A stretch of 64,000 nt of DNA, taken from Aureicoccus marinus. GTDB taxonomy: Bacteria > Bacteroidota > Bacteroidia > Flavobacteriales > Flavobacteriaceae. Shown here one piece after another: positions 46,506 to 55,264 of this stretch. A program made the position numbers and the translations under genes. The stretch lies in assembly GCF_002954325.1 (NCBI RefSeq), contig NZ_MQVX01000001.1:2285383-2349382 (forward strand), read 5' to 3'. How positions within the stretch are numbered: the first letter of the stretch is position 1; every line of letters begins with the position of its first letter. A model generated the notes under the pieces. It ran no database searches. It had not been told where the DNA came from and saw only the letters and a list, made by a program, of their open reading frames with translations.

Positions 46506-47001
46506 TTACGAATACTGTACACTGCAGACACCTTTTGGGAAAGCCCTCCTCGGATGGCGGCCCGAAGGCCTGGCCATATGCCGTTTGCTAAAGGATTCCG
46601 AAACCCTGCCTGAAGGTATCATTCCTCTCGAACAACCCTCCCCTTGGTTAGCGCAAGCCAGACAAGAACTCAAAGAGTACTTTGACCAAAAACGAGATCG
46701 CTTTAGCATTGAGCTTTACCCGGAAGGAACACCCTTTCAGCAAAAAGTATGGGAGGCCTTGCTTCAAACCGAATGGGGCGAGACGATGAGTTATTTGGAA
46801 CTCTCCAAAAAGTTAGGCGATCCCAAAGCCATTCGAGCAGTCGCCTCAGCAAACGGTCAAAATCCACTATGGATATTTATTCCCTGCCACCGCATCATTG
46901 GTTCCAATGGGGAGTTAACGGGCTACGCTTGGGGTCTGGAATGCAAGTCTTGGTTGCTCAACCACGAATCCAAAACACCTCAGCTGACCCTTAATCTCTA
47001 G
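46486..47001 (+). CDS. Methylated-DNA-protein-cysteine methyltransferase family
   Basis: A 171-residue alkyltransferase that removes alkyl groups from guanine O6. The acceptor cysteine is in IPCHRIIGS, the Asn-hinge region and DNA-binding helix (AIRAVASANGQNP) precede it, and the length is normal for this class. The start is uncertain: GTG 46486 (used here) and GTG 46447 are in frame, and both overlap the preceding gene (20 and 59 bases). The 3' end overlaps a convergent lipoprotein gene by 11 bases. Confidence 0.88.
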   Translation: MKSLNPDYEYCTLQTPFGKALLGWRPEGLAICRLLKDSETLPEGIIPLEQPSPWLAQARQELKEYFDQKRDRFSIELYPEGTPFQQKVWEALLQTEWGETMSYLELSKKLGDPKAIRAVASANGQNPLWIFIPCHRIIGSNGELTGYAWGLECKSWLLNHESKTPQLTLNL

Positions 47002-48115
47002 CGATGATAGCCGTTGGTATATAAGGTAATTCTCGCTGGGCGAGAATACTCCCTCCGGCGTCCAGAATAAGCACGCCACCTTCGACCGAGTTGTCGGTCG
47101 TTTGGTAACCATAGCCCAAATAGTACTGCGGGGGACTTCCTTGGCCCACCCCTTTTGCCGTAAACACCAAACGCAGGCCCCTTTCATCTTCCAGCTGCAA
47201 CCGGAGAGCGTTGATATCAACCAGGCGATTGATGCCATCGTCCAAATTGATTTGGGCCGGGCCATCCACCACAGGAGAAGGCTGAGCATAGGTAAAATAA
47301 TAATAGAAATTGCTCCCGATCAGTTCGGCTTGCACCGGGCCCGGCTGAAAGAACTGATTGACCTCAAGGGTATTGGAAAATAAAAATTGCAATGAGTTGA
47401 GATCGTAAACTTCAAGTTCTGGGCTCACCCCCAACCCACTGCGCAAGACACCTAAACGTTGATCCTCAGTGACAAAATAGGAAGGGGAAGCACCATTTCC
47501 CAAGTCAAGAGTCCCCTTCAGTTGGAAGTTTTGCAATTGGTATACCGCAATTTTGTAATTCCCGGTTCCCGATTGGTAACCCACCAATAAAGAGCCATTG
47601 AAAACCAAGGGAGGATAAACCTCCTCCACTCCGAATTCCACCGTAAACTCATCCGTGATTGCCGTGTCTAATCCCATCCTCAACAGGCTCAGGTTCTTGC
47701 TTCCCACTGGTGCAAAAAAGGCCAGGTAAATCGATTCATCGGCATCGGCTCCCCAGATAATGGAGCGCTCCGGGCTGTTGATATAAAAGCCGGCAATACT
47801 GGTCGAAATTCCATTGGTCGGATTGGTTCGAAAGAGACTAAAGGCCCCTCCTTCAAAAGAGTAGAAAGACAATTCATTTTGGTAGTCCCGTTGGATCAGG
47901 TAATCCAAGGGTACTCCAAGTTCAGCGGTCAGATTTCGACTCGCAAACACCCCTGTCTGGGGATTGTATATACTGGTATAGACCGAAGTAAAATCTTCCC
48001 CTACGAGAATGACTTCGTCCGGATCCTGGGGTTCTTGCGGCTGTTGTAGAGTTTCAGTCGAACATGAAAAGAAACCAAAGAGCAACAGGTAAAACCCTAA
48101 TCTTCTTATTTTCAT
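46991..48115 (-). CDS. Hypothetical beta-propeller-like lipoprotein
   Basis: A 374-residue protein with a lipoprotein signal (FGFFSC, Cys about residue 18) followed by a low-complexity PQEPQDPDE stretch and a long region of alternating strand-like segments resembling beta-propeller blades. No domain name can be given. It is probably surface-anchored. The tail overlaps the MGMT gene by 11 bases. Confidence 0.55.
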   Translation of the reverse strand: MKIRRLGFYLLLFGFFSCSTETLQQPQEPQDPDEVILVGEDFTSVYTSIYNPQTGVFASRNLTAELGVPLDYLIQRDYQNELSFYSFEGGAFSLFRTNPTNGISTSIAGFYINSPERSIIWGADADESIYLAFFAPVGSKNLSLLRMGLDTAITDEFTVEFGVEEVYPPLVFNGSLLVGYQSGTGNYKIAVYQLQNFQLKGTLDLGNGASPSYFVTEDQRLGVLRSGLGVSPELEVYDLNSLQFLFSNTLEVNQFFQPGPVQAELIGSNFYYYFTYAQPSPVVDGPAQINLDDGINRLVDINALRLQLEDERGLRLVFTAKGVGQGSPPQYYLGYGYQTTDNSVEGGVLILDAGGSILAQRELPYIPTAIIARD

Positions 48116-48169
48116 AGCAAATACTTGCTCATAAGATAGGCATTATTTTGCCGCCTTAATGCTGTTCTC

Positions 48170-48503
48170 ATGCCTGAAAAGCCCCGGTTTTTACAAATGA
48201 TTCCTGACCCTCCGCTGATATCAAGCGGGATGTTGGCTGGTACGCCCAGGTACTGCGGATTGATTCGGGATGGGCTCGAAATTCACTTGCCGTGGCATGC
48301 CGATGACGAGGATGACCCACTATTAGGAGGTTCCGTAATCAAGCTCTTTGTGAATACCATTAAAACCTAGTTCGAAGAGTTTGTCAAAAGGGGAACGGTT
48401 CAGGCCGATCACCTGAGAAAATATACCCCGTGGAGTACCCCATGAATTTGGTTGTTTTGACCCCACCAAAAATGGGATTTTCCTGGTGCAGGATGCCGAA
48501 TAG
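48170..48503 (+). pseudogene. Decayed VOC/glyoxalase-family gene
   Basis: The frame from 48170 reads YCGLIRDGLEIHL...GGSVIKLFVNTIKT and stops at TAG 48368. It continues after the stop as FEEFVKRGTVQADHLRKYTPWST, then shifts frame near 48440 and ends EFGCFDPTKNGIFLVQDAE at TAG 48501. The order is that of the bleomycin-resistance/glyoxalase (VOC) fold: the segment after RDGLEIHL, GGSVIKLFV, then TPWxT and DPxxNxxxLVQ. The N-terminal half of the family is missing, there is a nonsense codon and one extra base, so it is a real pseudogene. It ends three bases before the subtilase gene. Confidence 0.7.
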
Positions 48504-48505
48504 CT

Positions 48506-50634
48506 CTACTCCTTGTAAAATTTAAGTGCCGCCCAGTCGTCTCCCTCCGTTTTTACCTGTAAAAAATAGAGTCCTGAAGAAAGCAGAGAGGTATTGATCG
48601 AGCCTTCATTCTTTCCTTTCATCACGACAGTGCCTGCCGAATTGACGATTTGGTAGTTCTTGTCGGCCATAGAAACCGATGTCATCAAAAAAGCACCAGC
48701 AGGGTTAGGGAAAATCCTCGGTCCTGTTGTTCCATTAGAAAGAGGTGCTAAAGAATCCTCCTGGTAATGTATCACCAGAGGTTCTGATGGGTTTGATCCA
48801 TAGCCCAATCCGCATAATGCGTACACTTGAAATTCGTAAAATCCACCAAAAGAAAGGTTATCAAATCGGTGTTGGTTCCCCTGCACCTCCTCATATTGCC
48901 ACTGCTCCCCCAATTGCCTGTACGCGATACGGTACTGGTCTGTACCTGCAGAAGACCAAGCTAAAGTCAATTGCTGGCTATCTAGAGAAAGTACCTCCAC
49001 ATTCCGAGGTTGTTGTGGACGACAGTCCGAAAAACGAGCTCCACTGATCAAAAGGCTATAGGTCTGAACCTCTTCAAGCAGCTCCCCCTTGTGGCGAACC
49101 ACCAATTCAAAACTTCCCTGAGGATCAAATACCTCAATTTGTTCGTAAGGATCCACGCGATTATCCCCTGGAAATGCTGGGCTTTCGGCCGCTAAGCGGT
49201 TCAAAACCCAGGGCTGGAATTCCTGCCCATTTTGGTACAAGCGAATATCCAAATCGTGAATCAGTGCCGCAACGGGTTTATTGGCAACTAAGCGCTGAGC
49301 CTCACCTGGCGGATCCGTCCAACTGATTGAAACGCGTAAAGGTTGATCTCCTATGGCCTCCAGAGTCATGCGGTGTTCCCCTCCTCTCTCGAGGTTTTCT
49401 TCTAACAGAGCGCTCGAGTAATTGAGTTGCTGTAAAAAATGGATGCCATTTAAGGCATTAAAAGCGCCCCAACCCATTTGGTAGTCGGGACCTTCCCCAT
49501 TGATTTCGGTAGCCGTATGTAAGGCCAGCCCTTTTAAGGAGGCGGCAGAAAGGGTTCCCTGATCCAACTCCTGCGCATACTCCTGCAAAAGCAAAAGTCC
49601 TCCACTAACTGCTGGAGCCGCCATGGATGTTCCTGAAGCAGTACCGTAGGCTTGGTTCCCGTTAGCGCTTGCTGCTTCGAGCAAGGTACCATCGGAAATT
49701 AAATCCGGTTTAATTCTTCCGTCATCGGTCGGGCCAATGGTACTATAAGAGTTCAGACTGCCTTCAACAGAATAGTTTCCTTCCCATTCCAAACGAGCCG
49801 AACCGACGGTCAGGCTGTTTTTAGAAACGGAAAAGCCCAACAACTCATCAAAGCCTTCCTGAGGCGTGCCGTATAGCGGCTCCGCATTGTGAGCAAGGCC
49901 TCGACTGTTTCCGGCTGCATTGACCAAGAGGTAATTCTTTGCGGCATACATAACGGCATCCCAATCGCGAGAAGCGGCGATATAGCATCCAAAATACCAA
50001 TCTGGTACATTTTCACTTTTGATTCCATAGGAATGATTAGAAATACGAAGCCCTTCGGCTGCAGCTTCTGCAACTTCCAGTTTATCGGCGTTCCAATCGT
50101 ATACCCTTCCCTGGCCTTGAGGCAACATCCCTTGGGCCTCTGATCGTAACCCTTGAGCCAAGAGTACACTGGCCACTTGGGTAGTATGGTTGTCTAGATC
50201 TGTGCTTTGGTCCCATTGAAAAACACGTCCACTAATTTCCTGGTGGGAATCCAAGACCGCGCCAGCATCCCAGATGCCTACTTGACTTTCTCTTCCCTGA
50301 GGAGGGCTAGAGAGCTGAGCATGCCGGGGAATTGAAACCACACGTGTCGCTTCCGCTGCAGTCGACTGCGTTGAATAATACAAGGCAATCCCTTCTGACG
50401 TAAAAAAATAGGCCTGATCAGAACCCCCTCTTTCTCATACACCTGTAAGCTTTGTTGCCTTTGGGCGAGAAGGCGATTAAACAATTGGGTTGTTTGGTCC
50501 TGCTCCAACTGAAAACGCTGAATCAATTGATCCAAGTTTTCGGCAGTGGATTGAGCGCTGACCGAGGTGGCTGAAAGGGCTAGAAGCAGTGCCCAAAACA
50601 AAGCAAATTGTAGGTTGTTGTTCTTGCGGAACAT
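48506..50634 (-). pseudogene. Secreted subtilisin-like (S8) peptidase with T9SS sorting domain, frameshifted
   Basis: The N-terminal frame (from ATG 50634) encodes a signal peptide (FALFWALLLALSATSVSAQ) and a pro-region to about 50400, then ends at 50278. The next frame carries the S8 protease: Asp39 (GIWDAG), His66 (DNHTTQV), Asn159 (AAGNS) and Ser253 (GTSMAAP), numbered from an internal TTG at 50383. A fibronectin-like domain and a C-terminal type IX sorting domain (FPNPAG...) follow. The frames join at a run of seven A residues (50402-50408 on the plus strand); an eighth gives one 709-residue frame. It would be a secreted or surface protease. Confidence 0.85.
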
Positions 50635-50771
50635 GGCAGGTTTGTAAGATTTGGACTACCAATTTACCTCAACAACCCAAGGAGATCAACAAATTGTACG
50701 ATTATTCGATCAACAGCGTATCTTTTTTCTTACTCCTGTTGTGAAACTAGATATTCTTGTGGTCTGATCGA

Positions 50772-51761
50772 TTAAAGGCGAGACTTTTTTCGCTTCAAAG
50801 CCACATAAACAGGGAAGTGATCGCTGTATCCACCCCGGTATTTCGGCCCTCCATAAGTTCGGAAAGGACTGCCTTTAAACCGCCCTTTGTACTGGGTTAA
50901 GAAGCGCGGCGAATAAACCGAAGCATCTCGGAAAGCCGGACCCTCGGATTGGCCTTGAAAAAAGGCCGGAGAAAGTAGTATTTGATCAAACAAAGACCAT
51001 TTCCCTTTAAAAAAAGCACTTCCCTGCCCCGATTTTTTGACCTGCTGAAATGGATTAATTAAAGAGATACTCTCGTCCAGCAAGCGTATACTAGGACTTT
51101 CTGGGCCATCATTAAAATCCCCCATCACCACGATATAAGGATCGCTCTCTTTCTGCTCCAGGGCATTGATTTGGCGCAAAACGGTTTCGGCGGCGTGAAG
51201 TCGCTTTTCTTCGGTTTCTTCAACCCCTGCTCTTCTGGATGGCCAGTGATTGACAAACAGGTGAATCAGATCCTCTCCCCACATTCCATTGACGTATAGA
51301 ATGTCTCGGGTATAGTCCCGGTCTCCGTACTCATCGGTTAAATAGACTGGAACTCGCTCCTGATGGAGTAATTGAAAAACATCTCGGTTGTAAAGCAAAG
51401 CGGTGTCGATTCCCCTTTCGTCTGGAGAGTCAAAATGGGCGATTCCGTAATTGACCTGGTTTAGAAACTTGGTTTCTAAAAGACGTTCGATCACTCCGCG
51501 ATTCTCTACCTCCGCCAGGCCCACGAGTACCGGGGGTTGCGTAGATACATCGTCACCAATTCTTCGAATCGTCTTAGACAGCTTCTTGACCTTGTGCCGG
51601 AAACGTTTGGGCGTCCAGGCCTTTTTACCGTCTGGGGTAAAGTCGTCATCCAATGCATGGGGGTCGTCCTTGGTGTCAAAGAAGTTCTCCAGATTGTAAA
51701 AAGCCACGGTTGACACTTGGGTATCGACCGTTTTTGATCGGCGATAAAAGTTGAGATTCAT
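50772..51761 (-). CDS. Endonuclease/exonuclease/phosphatase (EEP) family protein
   Basis: A 329-residue protein of the EEP superfamily. The metal and catalytic motifs are visible: NLENFFD near the start, GLAEVENR, MGDFND and the closing SDHFPVYV. Such enzymes hydrolyse phosphodiester bonds of nucleic acids or phospholipids, and the substrate here cannot be told. There is no signal peptide. It is divergent from hflX, with 33 bases between the starts. Confidence 0.9.
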   Translation of the reverse strand: MNLNFYRRSKTVDTQVSTVAFYNLENFFDTKDDPHALDDDFTPDGKKAWTPKRFRHKVKKLSKTIRRIGDDVSTQPPVLVGLAEVENRGVIERLLETKFLNQVNYGIAHFDSPDERGIDTALLYNRDVFQLLHQERVPVYLTDEYGDRDYTRDILYVNGMWGEDLIHLFVNHWPSRRAGVEETEEKRLHAAETVLRQINALEQKESDPYIVVMGDFNDGPESPSIRLLDESISLINPFQQVKKSGQGSAFFKGKWSLFDQILLSPAFFQGQSEGPAFRDASVYSPRFLTQYKGRFKGSPFRTYGGPKYRGGYSDHFPVYVALKRKKSRL

Positions 51762-51779
51762 GGGCTTTAGTTAGATTTG
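51751..51779 (+). promoter_or_regulatory. hflX promoter
   Basis: A TTG at 51751-51753 and an exact -7 TAGATTTG at 51772-51779 are 18 bases apart, a good match to the Bacteroidota promoter. It lies partly inside the start of the divergent EEP gene and 15 bases before the hflX ATG. Confidence 0.6.
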
Positions 51780-51793
51780 CAATTTATTGATTT

Positions 51794-53023
51794 ATGCTTG
51801 AGCAGAAAGAAAGAACCTATGAAAAGACCGTGTTGATCGGAGTGATCAATTCGCGTCAGAACGAGCAAAAAGTCACGGAATACCTGGATGAGCTGGAGTT
51901 TCTTACCCAAACAGCGGGCGGAGAAGTGCTAAAGCGATTTGTCCAACGCGTAGAGAAACCCAATGCCAAAACCTATATTGGTAGCGGTAAAATGGAGGGG
52001 GTTCAGGAATTCGTGAAAGAGCATGAAATCGGTTCCGTCATTTTTGACGATGAGCTCAGTCCTGCCCAACAAAACACCATTGAAAAATTACTGAAGTGCA
52101 AGATTCTGGACCGGACCGGTTTGATTCTTGATATTTTCGCTCAAAGAGCGCAGACCAGTTATGCACGAACCCAAGTAGAACTCGCCCAATACGAATATTT
52201 ACTGCCCCGCTTAACGGGTCTCTGGACTCACTTGGAACGCCAACGCGGGGGTATTGGAATGCGGGGACCCGGTGAAACCGAGATTGAAACCGACCGGCGT
52301 ATTGTGCGGGATCGAATCGCCTTACTCAAGAAAAAGCTTCTCAAAATAGACCGGCAAATGGGTGTACAACGCGGGAATCGCGGTGCGTTGGTCCGTGTCG
52401 CTCTGGTCGGTTACACCAATGTGGGAAAATCGACCTTGATGAATGTAGTCAGCAAGAGTCAGGTCTTTGCCGAAAACAAACTCTTCGCTACCCTCGATAC
52501 AACTGTTCGTAAGGTCGTTCTAGGTAATCTTCCGTTTCTTTTAAGCGACACGGTAGGATTTATCAGAAAGCTACCTACACAGCTCGTAGAGAGCTTTAAA
52601 AGTACCCTGGACGAGGTGAGAGAGGCTGATCTTCTTCTTCACGTGGTGGATATTTCGCACCCCAACTTTGAAGAGCACATTGCCTCGGTCAACAAAATTC
52701 TGGAAGAAATCGGCTGCATGGATAAGCGCAGCATCACCGTATTTAATAAAATTGATCAGTACCATCCTGAACCTCTCGATGAAGATGATCTCATCACCGA
52801 ACGAGAAGCCCGTCATTTCACTTTGGAAGAATGGCAAAAAACCTGGTTCTCTCGCCTGGGAAATCGGGCCCTTTTTATCTCGGCAACTGAAAAAGAAAAT
52901 CTGGAAGTCTTCCGAAAAAGAGTATACAAGGAAGTGCGCGACATACACATCACGCGCTTCCCGTATAACAATTTCTTGTATCCAGAAAATCTGGATGAAT
53001 ACGGCTCCGAAGAGCTGTCTTAA
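51794..53023 (+). CDS. hflX: GTPase HflX
   Basis: A 409-residue GTPase that binds the ribosome and rescues or splits stalled 70S particles, mainly under stress. The HflX N-terminal domain (about 10-190) contains GSGKMEGVQEF and the RGGIGMRGPGETE signature (151-163); the G domain follows with G1 GYTNVGKST (206-214), DTVGF (G3) and NKID (G4). A promoter at 51751 gives a short leader. It overlaps the convergent DUF3078 gene by four bases. Confidence 0.95.
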   Translation: MLEQKERTYEKTVLIGVINSRQNEQKVTEYLDELEFLTQTAGGEVLKRFVQRVEKPNAKTYIGSGKMEGVQEFVKEHEIGSVIFDDELSPAQQNTIEKLLKCKILDRTGLILDIFAQRAQTSYARTQVELAQYEYLLPRLTGLWTHLERQRGGIGMRGPGETEIETDRRIVRDRIALLKKKLLKIDRQMGVQRGNRGALVRVALVGYTNVGKSTLMNVVSKSQVFAENKLFATLDTTVRKVVLGNLPFLLSDTVGFIRKLPTQLVESFKSTLDEVREADLLLHVVDISHPNFEEHIASVNKILEEIGCMDKRSITVFNKIDQYHPEPLDEDDLITEREARHFTLEEWQKTWFSRLGNRALFISATEKENLEVFRKRVYKEVRDIHITRFPYNNFLYPENLDEYGSEELS

Positions 53024-53949
53024 TTGATGGAGTAACTCAGACCCAAAGTCCAGTAGGTCTGCAATTCGTTGTCGAGATTATCGAAAGTAATATCGGTGTT
53101 ACCCAAGGTATTGACCTGGTAGTTCAAGGCTTCCTGACGGTTATTTCTCAAACCAAAATCGAACCCAACACCAATCACCTTCCAGAGCGTGTAAGAGAAG
53201 GAGTTGATCCACGTCCAGTTGCTTAAATCACTGCTTTCGTAGCTGTTGAACATGGAAAGGTTAGATTTGAAGTTCACCGCGCCAATCTGCTTCGTGTAAT
53301 CCGCCACAATTTTGGCACCCAAGGAAGAGTTGAAAATGGTGTCATCCTTACTAAACACAAAGTTGTAGTTCAAAGGGTGAATCACCACGACTAAGTCATT
53401 GATCGGAGTCCAGGTAGCACCCACACCCAAATCCAAATAACCCGGATCGTTGAAGTTACTCAAGATCGTCGTTCTGTATTCTCCTAATCCAGATACAGCC
53501 CATTTATCGCTCAACTTACGGCCATAAAGGGAGCTGAGGTTAAAAACGTCTGTCGCTTGTCTGAAACCGGAGTTGTCCGTATCGTCATCACGGTCATCCA
53601 ATTTCACCCAGTTCAGGTTGATGTTGGCTGAGTTTCTCCAAAAGAATTTCTCTTCCTTTTGATTAGCGTACGCATTTACTGTAAAGCCGATGTTACCGGA
53701 ATTGTTGTTTGGAATGCCTTGTGCGAACCAGTTATTAAAACTCGAAATGTTGGTTCCGATGGTTCCAAAAGCACCTACTTTCCAGCCAGGAAGGGCATCA
53801 ATTTGTGCCTGTAGGGCATTTGCTCTTCCCTGAATTTGGGCAATGGAGTCCTTTTTAGAAGCGAGTTTAGCCTTTAACTCCTCTTCTGTCTCTTGGGCGA
53901 AAACCCCCAACGGTAGGGCAACCAAGGCCCACAGAATCATTTTTTTCAT
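53020..53949 (-). CDS. DUF3078 outer-membrane-type protein
   Basis: A 309-residue protein with a signal peptide (about 1-18, ending FAQ), a short coiled-coil-like segment (about 20-52) and a long beta-strand-rich region of the DUF3078 family (VGAFGTIGTNISSFNNWFA), probably an outer-membrane beta-barrel. The function is unknown. It follows the suf operon, as it does in other flavobacteria, but has its own promoter (53977-54007). The 3' end overlaps hflX by four bases. Confidence 0.85.
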   Translation of the reverse strand: MKKMILWALVALPLGVFAQETEEELKAKLASKKDSIAQIQGRANALQAQIDALPGWKVGAFGTIGTNISSFNNWFAQGIPNNNSGNIGFTVNAYANQKEEKFFWRNSANINLNWVKLDDRDDDTDNSGFRQATDVFNLSSLYGRKLSDKWAVSGLGEYRTTILSNFNDPGYLDLGVGATWTPINDLVVVIHPLNYNFVFSKDDTIFNSSLGAKIVADYTKQIGAVNFKSNLSMFNSYESSDLSNWTWINSFSYTLWKVIGVGFDFGLRNNRQEALNYQVNTLGNTDITFDNLDNELQTYWTLGLSYSIN

Positions 53950-53976
53950 CTTGTAATAAATAGTGTTTATTCTTCA

Positions 53977-54007
53977 CAAAAGTACACGGAAGTCACTCTT
54001 CGGACAA
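53977..54007 (-). promoter_or_regulatory. Promoter of the DUF3078 gene
   Basis: On the minus strand a TTG (complement of 54005-54007) is followed after 20 bases by TACTTTTG (complement of 53977-53984), an exact -7 match. It lies in the 60-base gap after the DUF2480 gene, so the DUF3078 gene can be transcribed apart from the suf operon. Confidence 0.6.
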
Positions 54008-54009
54008 CC

Positions 54010-54513
54010 TTAACGCTTAAAAAGGGGAACAGCGGAACAAGATTCACCGTACATTACTTTTTTTGCAACGGCCTGTAGTTTTTCCATGGCCATTAGGTAG
54101 GCGGCGAGAGGAACAGCCTTTTCTGAGCACCCCTTCAAGATGACGGCCTTGTCTTGATAGGCGCTGTAATCAAGGGCATTGAGAATGTCTTGATAGAGGG
54201 AGGAATTTAAATCTTCTTCGCACCCAAGAACTACTTTTTTCGCAAAAGGCAATAGGGAGGAACAGACCAAAGTGTAGCCCCAAGCAGGTATAATGGCATC
54301 CGTGCTACAGTACAAGGCGATGTATTGATCTTTGTAGATGGACCAGTCGATCGACTTTAGGGCCGCACGAAACTCTTTTTCTCTTAGAATAAGTCCTGCA
54401 TGCAACCACTGGGACAAGTCAATTTCGGCCCGTTGGCCTTCCGGAAAGTGATCTTCCAAGTCAAAGGTCATCAGAGCACTATTGGCTACCCTATTTACAA
54501 TTTCTTCTTTCAT
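54010..54513 (-). CDS. DUF2480 protein of the suf cluster
   Basis: A 167-residue acidic cytosolic protein of the DUF2480 family, found in Bacteroidota next to suf genes. Its function is unknown; no catalytic motif is visible. It overlaps the DUF59 gene by one base and belongs to the same message. The consistent position suggests a role in Fe-S cluster assembly. Confidence 0.82.
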   Translation of the reverse strand: MKEEIVNRVANSALMTFDLEDHFPEGQRAEIDLSQWLHAGLILREKEFRAALKSIDWSIYKDQYIALYCSTDAIIPAWGYTLVCSSLLPFAKKVVLGCEEDLNSSLYQDILNALDYSAYQDKAVILKGCSEKAVPLAAYLMAMEKLQAVAKKVMYGESCSAVPLFKR

Positions 54514-54833
54514 TAGAGCATCCCAAGTTCGAGCTTAGCCTCTTCACTCATTAATTCCTGGGTCCAGGGCGGGTCAAAGGTGATTTCGACAATAGCGTCG
54601 CTCACCTCATCAATGGATTTGACCTTTTCTTCTACTTCCACCGGAAGGGTTTCTGCCACTGGACAGTTGGGAGAGGTCAAGGTCATCAGGATTTTGACTT
54701 CCTGCTCCTCGTTCACAAAAACGTCGTAGATCAGGCCCAATTCGTATATATCAACCGGGATTTCGGGATCATAAATAGTCTTGAGAACACGGACAATTTT
54801 ATCGCCCAGTTCAGCGGTATTGGGTTCACTCAT
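54513..54833 (-). CDS. DUF59 (SufT/MIP18-like) Fe-S assembly protein
   Basis: A 106-residue protein of the DUF59 family: the motif DPEIPVDIYELGLIY (18-32) and TSPNCPVAE (about 48-56, with the family Cys52) are typical. Such proteins help maturation of Fe-S proteins, as shown for SufT in other bacteria. It lies between SufE and DUF2480 genes and overlaps the latter by one base. Confidence 0.9.
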   Translation of the reverse strand: MSEPNTAELGDKIVRVLKTIYDPEIPVDIYELGLIYDVFVNEEQEVKILMTLTSPNCPVAETLPVEVEEKVKSIDEVSDAIVEITFDPPWTQELMSEEAKLELGML

Positions 54834-54834
54834 G

Positions 54835-55260
54835 TTACTGCCTTTGAGATTGGAAAGCCACAGCGTACAACTTCATTTGCTTGATCATACTGACCAAACC
54901 ATTGGCGCGGGTGGCGGATAAATGTTCTTTTAAACCGATTTGATCAATAAAATCGGTGCTGGCGTCAACAATGGCTTGAGGGGGCTGGCCACTAAAGACA
55001 CGAATCAGTATGGCGATGATGCCTTTGGTTAAAATGGCTTCACTGTCAGCGGTAAAATGCAGCTTGTCTTCCTCCATATCGGCATGAACCCATACCTTGC
55101 TCTGGCAGCCTTTGATCAGATTGTTTTCGGTCTTGTGTGCCTCGTCAATCAGGGGCAAAGATTTACCCAAATCAATGATGTATTCATAGCGCTGCATCCA
55201 GTCTTCAAACAGCATGAACTCATCAATGATCTCTTCTTGGATGTCGGATATAGCTTTCAT
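54835..55260 (-). CDS. sufE: Cysteine desulfuration protein SufE
   Basis: A 141-residue protein accepting sulfane sulfur from SufS and passing it to SufBCD. The active cysteine is in the motif NLIKGCQSKVWV (about residue 51). It starts four bases after SufS and ends two bases before the DUF59 gene. Confidence 0.93.
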   Translation of the reverse strand: MKAISDIQEEIIDEFMLFEDWMQRYEYIIDLGKSLPLIDEAHKTENNLIKGCQSKVWVHADMEEDKLHFTADSEAILTKGIIAILIRVFSGQPPQAIVDASTDFIDQIGLKEHLSATRANGLVSMIKQMKLYAVAFQSQRQ

Positions 55261-55264
55261 ACGA

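Noticed and set aside
50402..50408. A7 tract as a phase-variable switch
   Set aside because: Seven bases is short for slippage and two other genes show similar one-base losses, so a miscall is the more likely cause.
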